Shown here piece after piece: positions 6,561 through 7,072 of a DNA stretch of 7,072 nt (position 1 is its first letter; each line of letters begins with the position of its first letter). A program made the position numbers and the translations under genes. The notes below the pieces were generated by a model. It was not told where the DNA came from, made no database searches, and worked only from the letters and a program-made list of their open reading frames with translations. The stretch lies in assembly GCA_009787035.1 (NCBI GenBank), contig WRGV01000003.1, positions 1-7,072 of the forward strand. The letters run 5' to 3'. Origin of the DNA: Propionibacteriaceae bacterium (lineage in GTDB: Bacteria; Actinomycetota; Actinomycetes; Propionibacteriales; Propionibacteriaceae).

Positions 6561-7030
6561 TACTGCTTGCTGCCCTTCAGCGACTTGGTGTCCATGGTGC
6601 CGTCCTTGTGGTAGACGATGCACGTGAGGGTCTTGTCGCTGGACGACGCGCTCGGCGGCTGGAAGTACTCGACGTCGAGCTTGGACGTGTCGAACGAGCT
6701 GCCGATGTAGCCGGCGAACTGCTGCTTGCAGAAGTCTTCGGCGAAGCTCTGGTCGGACGTGGCGCCGTCGGTCGTGGTGGCGAAGACCTCGCCGTTGTGC
6801 GAGGTGGTGCACGGCACGACGGGCACCTTGGTCACCGCCGTGGTGCCGAACGAATTGACATCCTTGATGCAGTCACCCGCCCGCAGGTCCGACAACGCCA
6901 GGTTTGCCGAGGCGGTGATCTGGCCTGCGGGATCGCGGGGTGAACCGAACATACTGCAGCCGGCGGCGCTGACGAGCAGCCCGGCTACGGCGATCGGTGC
7001 GATCACGAAGCGTAGTGCGGATGTGTTCAT
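6560..7030 (-). CDS. Secreted lipoprotein with septum-formation (PF13845-like) domain
   Basis: This is a 156-residue protein with a lipoprotein signal peptide: a basic residue (Arg7), a hydrophobic stretch at 8-20 and the lipobox SAAGC, making Cys25 the lipidated residue after cleavage by signal peptidase II. The mature part resembles the actinobacterial septum-formation family: LRAGDCIKD (Cys54), VPVVPCTTSHNGEVFAT (Cys74 and the conserved Ser-His), FCKQQFAGYIG (Cys101), and a terminal LTCIVYHKDG (Cys137) followed by SLKG. The four cysteines probably form two disulfides outside the membrane. The family name comes from weak evidence and no catalytic activity is known. The start at 7030 is preferred over the ATG at 7042 because it gives a cleaner signal peptide and because the upstream ATG sits inside a likely -10 element. 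The gene is transcribed alone as far as the window shows. Confidence 0.82.
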   Translation of the reverse strand: MNTSALRFVIAPIAVAGLLVSAAGCSMFGSPRDPAGQITASANLALSDLRAGDCIKDVNSFGTTAVTKVPVVPCTTSHNGEVFATTTDGATSDQSFAEDFCKQQFAGYIGSSFDTSKLDVEYFQPPSASSSDKTLTCIVYHKDGTMDTKSLKGSKQ

Positions 7031-7037
7031 GCACCGG

Positions 7038-7043
7038 AGCATA
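7038..7043 (-). promoter_or_regulatory. Possible -10 element of the lipoprotein gene, leaderless type
   Basis: Reading the minus strand, TATGCT (TANNNT) lies seven bases before the ATG at 7030, placing the transcription start at or within a base or so of the start codon. No good -35 is visible in the remaining sequence to the window edge. An in-frame ATG at 7042 overlaps this element and would not be transcribed from it. This is a single short motif, so confidence is limited. Confidence 0.38.
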
Positions 7044-7072
7044 CCGGAGACATCTGCGTGGATTTCTATCGC

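Overview
The window comes from a high-GC Gram-positive genome, most likely an actinobacterium. Codon third positions are strongly G/C. RecG carries actinobacterial features: an extended helicase domain 1 and a DLEQRREG version of the C-terminal RGPG motif. The minus-strand gene belongs to an actinobacterial type of septum-formation lipoprotein. At least two start codons lie 6 nt after a TANNNT -10 element with no Shine-Dalgarno sequence, which fits the leaderless transcripts common in this phylum. The sequence suggests, but does not prove, something near the Propionibacteriales.

Layout, left to right. (1) Positions 2-2698, plus strand: polyphosphate kinase 1 (ppk1). It is open at the left edge and carries an unusual Pro/Glu-rich acidic extension of about 206 residues or more, including 16 uninterrupted Pro-Glu dipeptides, ahead of a normal-length PPK core. 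(2) Positions 2699-2951: a gene-free spacer with a G9 run, then an AT-richer part (about 50% GC by hand count over 2821-2940). That part holds 23-bp tandem repeats, a strong inverted repeat and a promoter. (3) Positions 2952-4226, plus strand: an intact AAA-type ATPase with a C-terminal DUF4143/PD-(D/E)XK-like domain (COG1373 type), function unknown. (4) Positions 4259-6550, plus strand: recG, the branch-migrating DNA helicase, probably with its own promoter. (5) Positions 6560-7030, minus strand: a small secreted lipoprotein with four cysteines in a septum-formation (PF13845-like) domain, convergent with recG.

The genes do not form one pathway. ppk1 (phosphate storage and stress), recG (replication-fork repair) and the lipoprotein (cell envelope) look like ordinary chromosomal genes. 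The ATPase is the accessory-looking piece: it is monocistronic, preceded by repeats and an AT-rich leader, and sits between two housekeeping genes. The items most worth a second look are the poly(Pro-Glu) tail on PPK1 and the repeat array in front of the orphan ATPase/nuclease-like gene. I see no CRISPR array, tRNA, rRNA, insertion sequence or complete multi-gene defence system.
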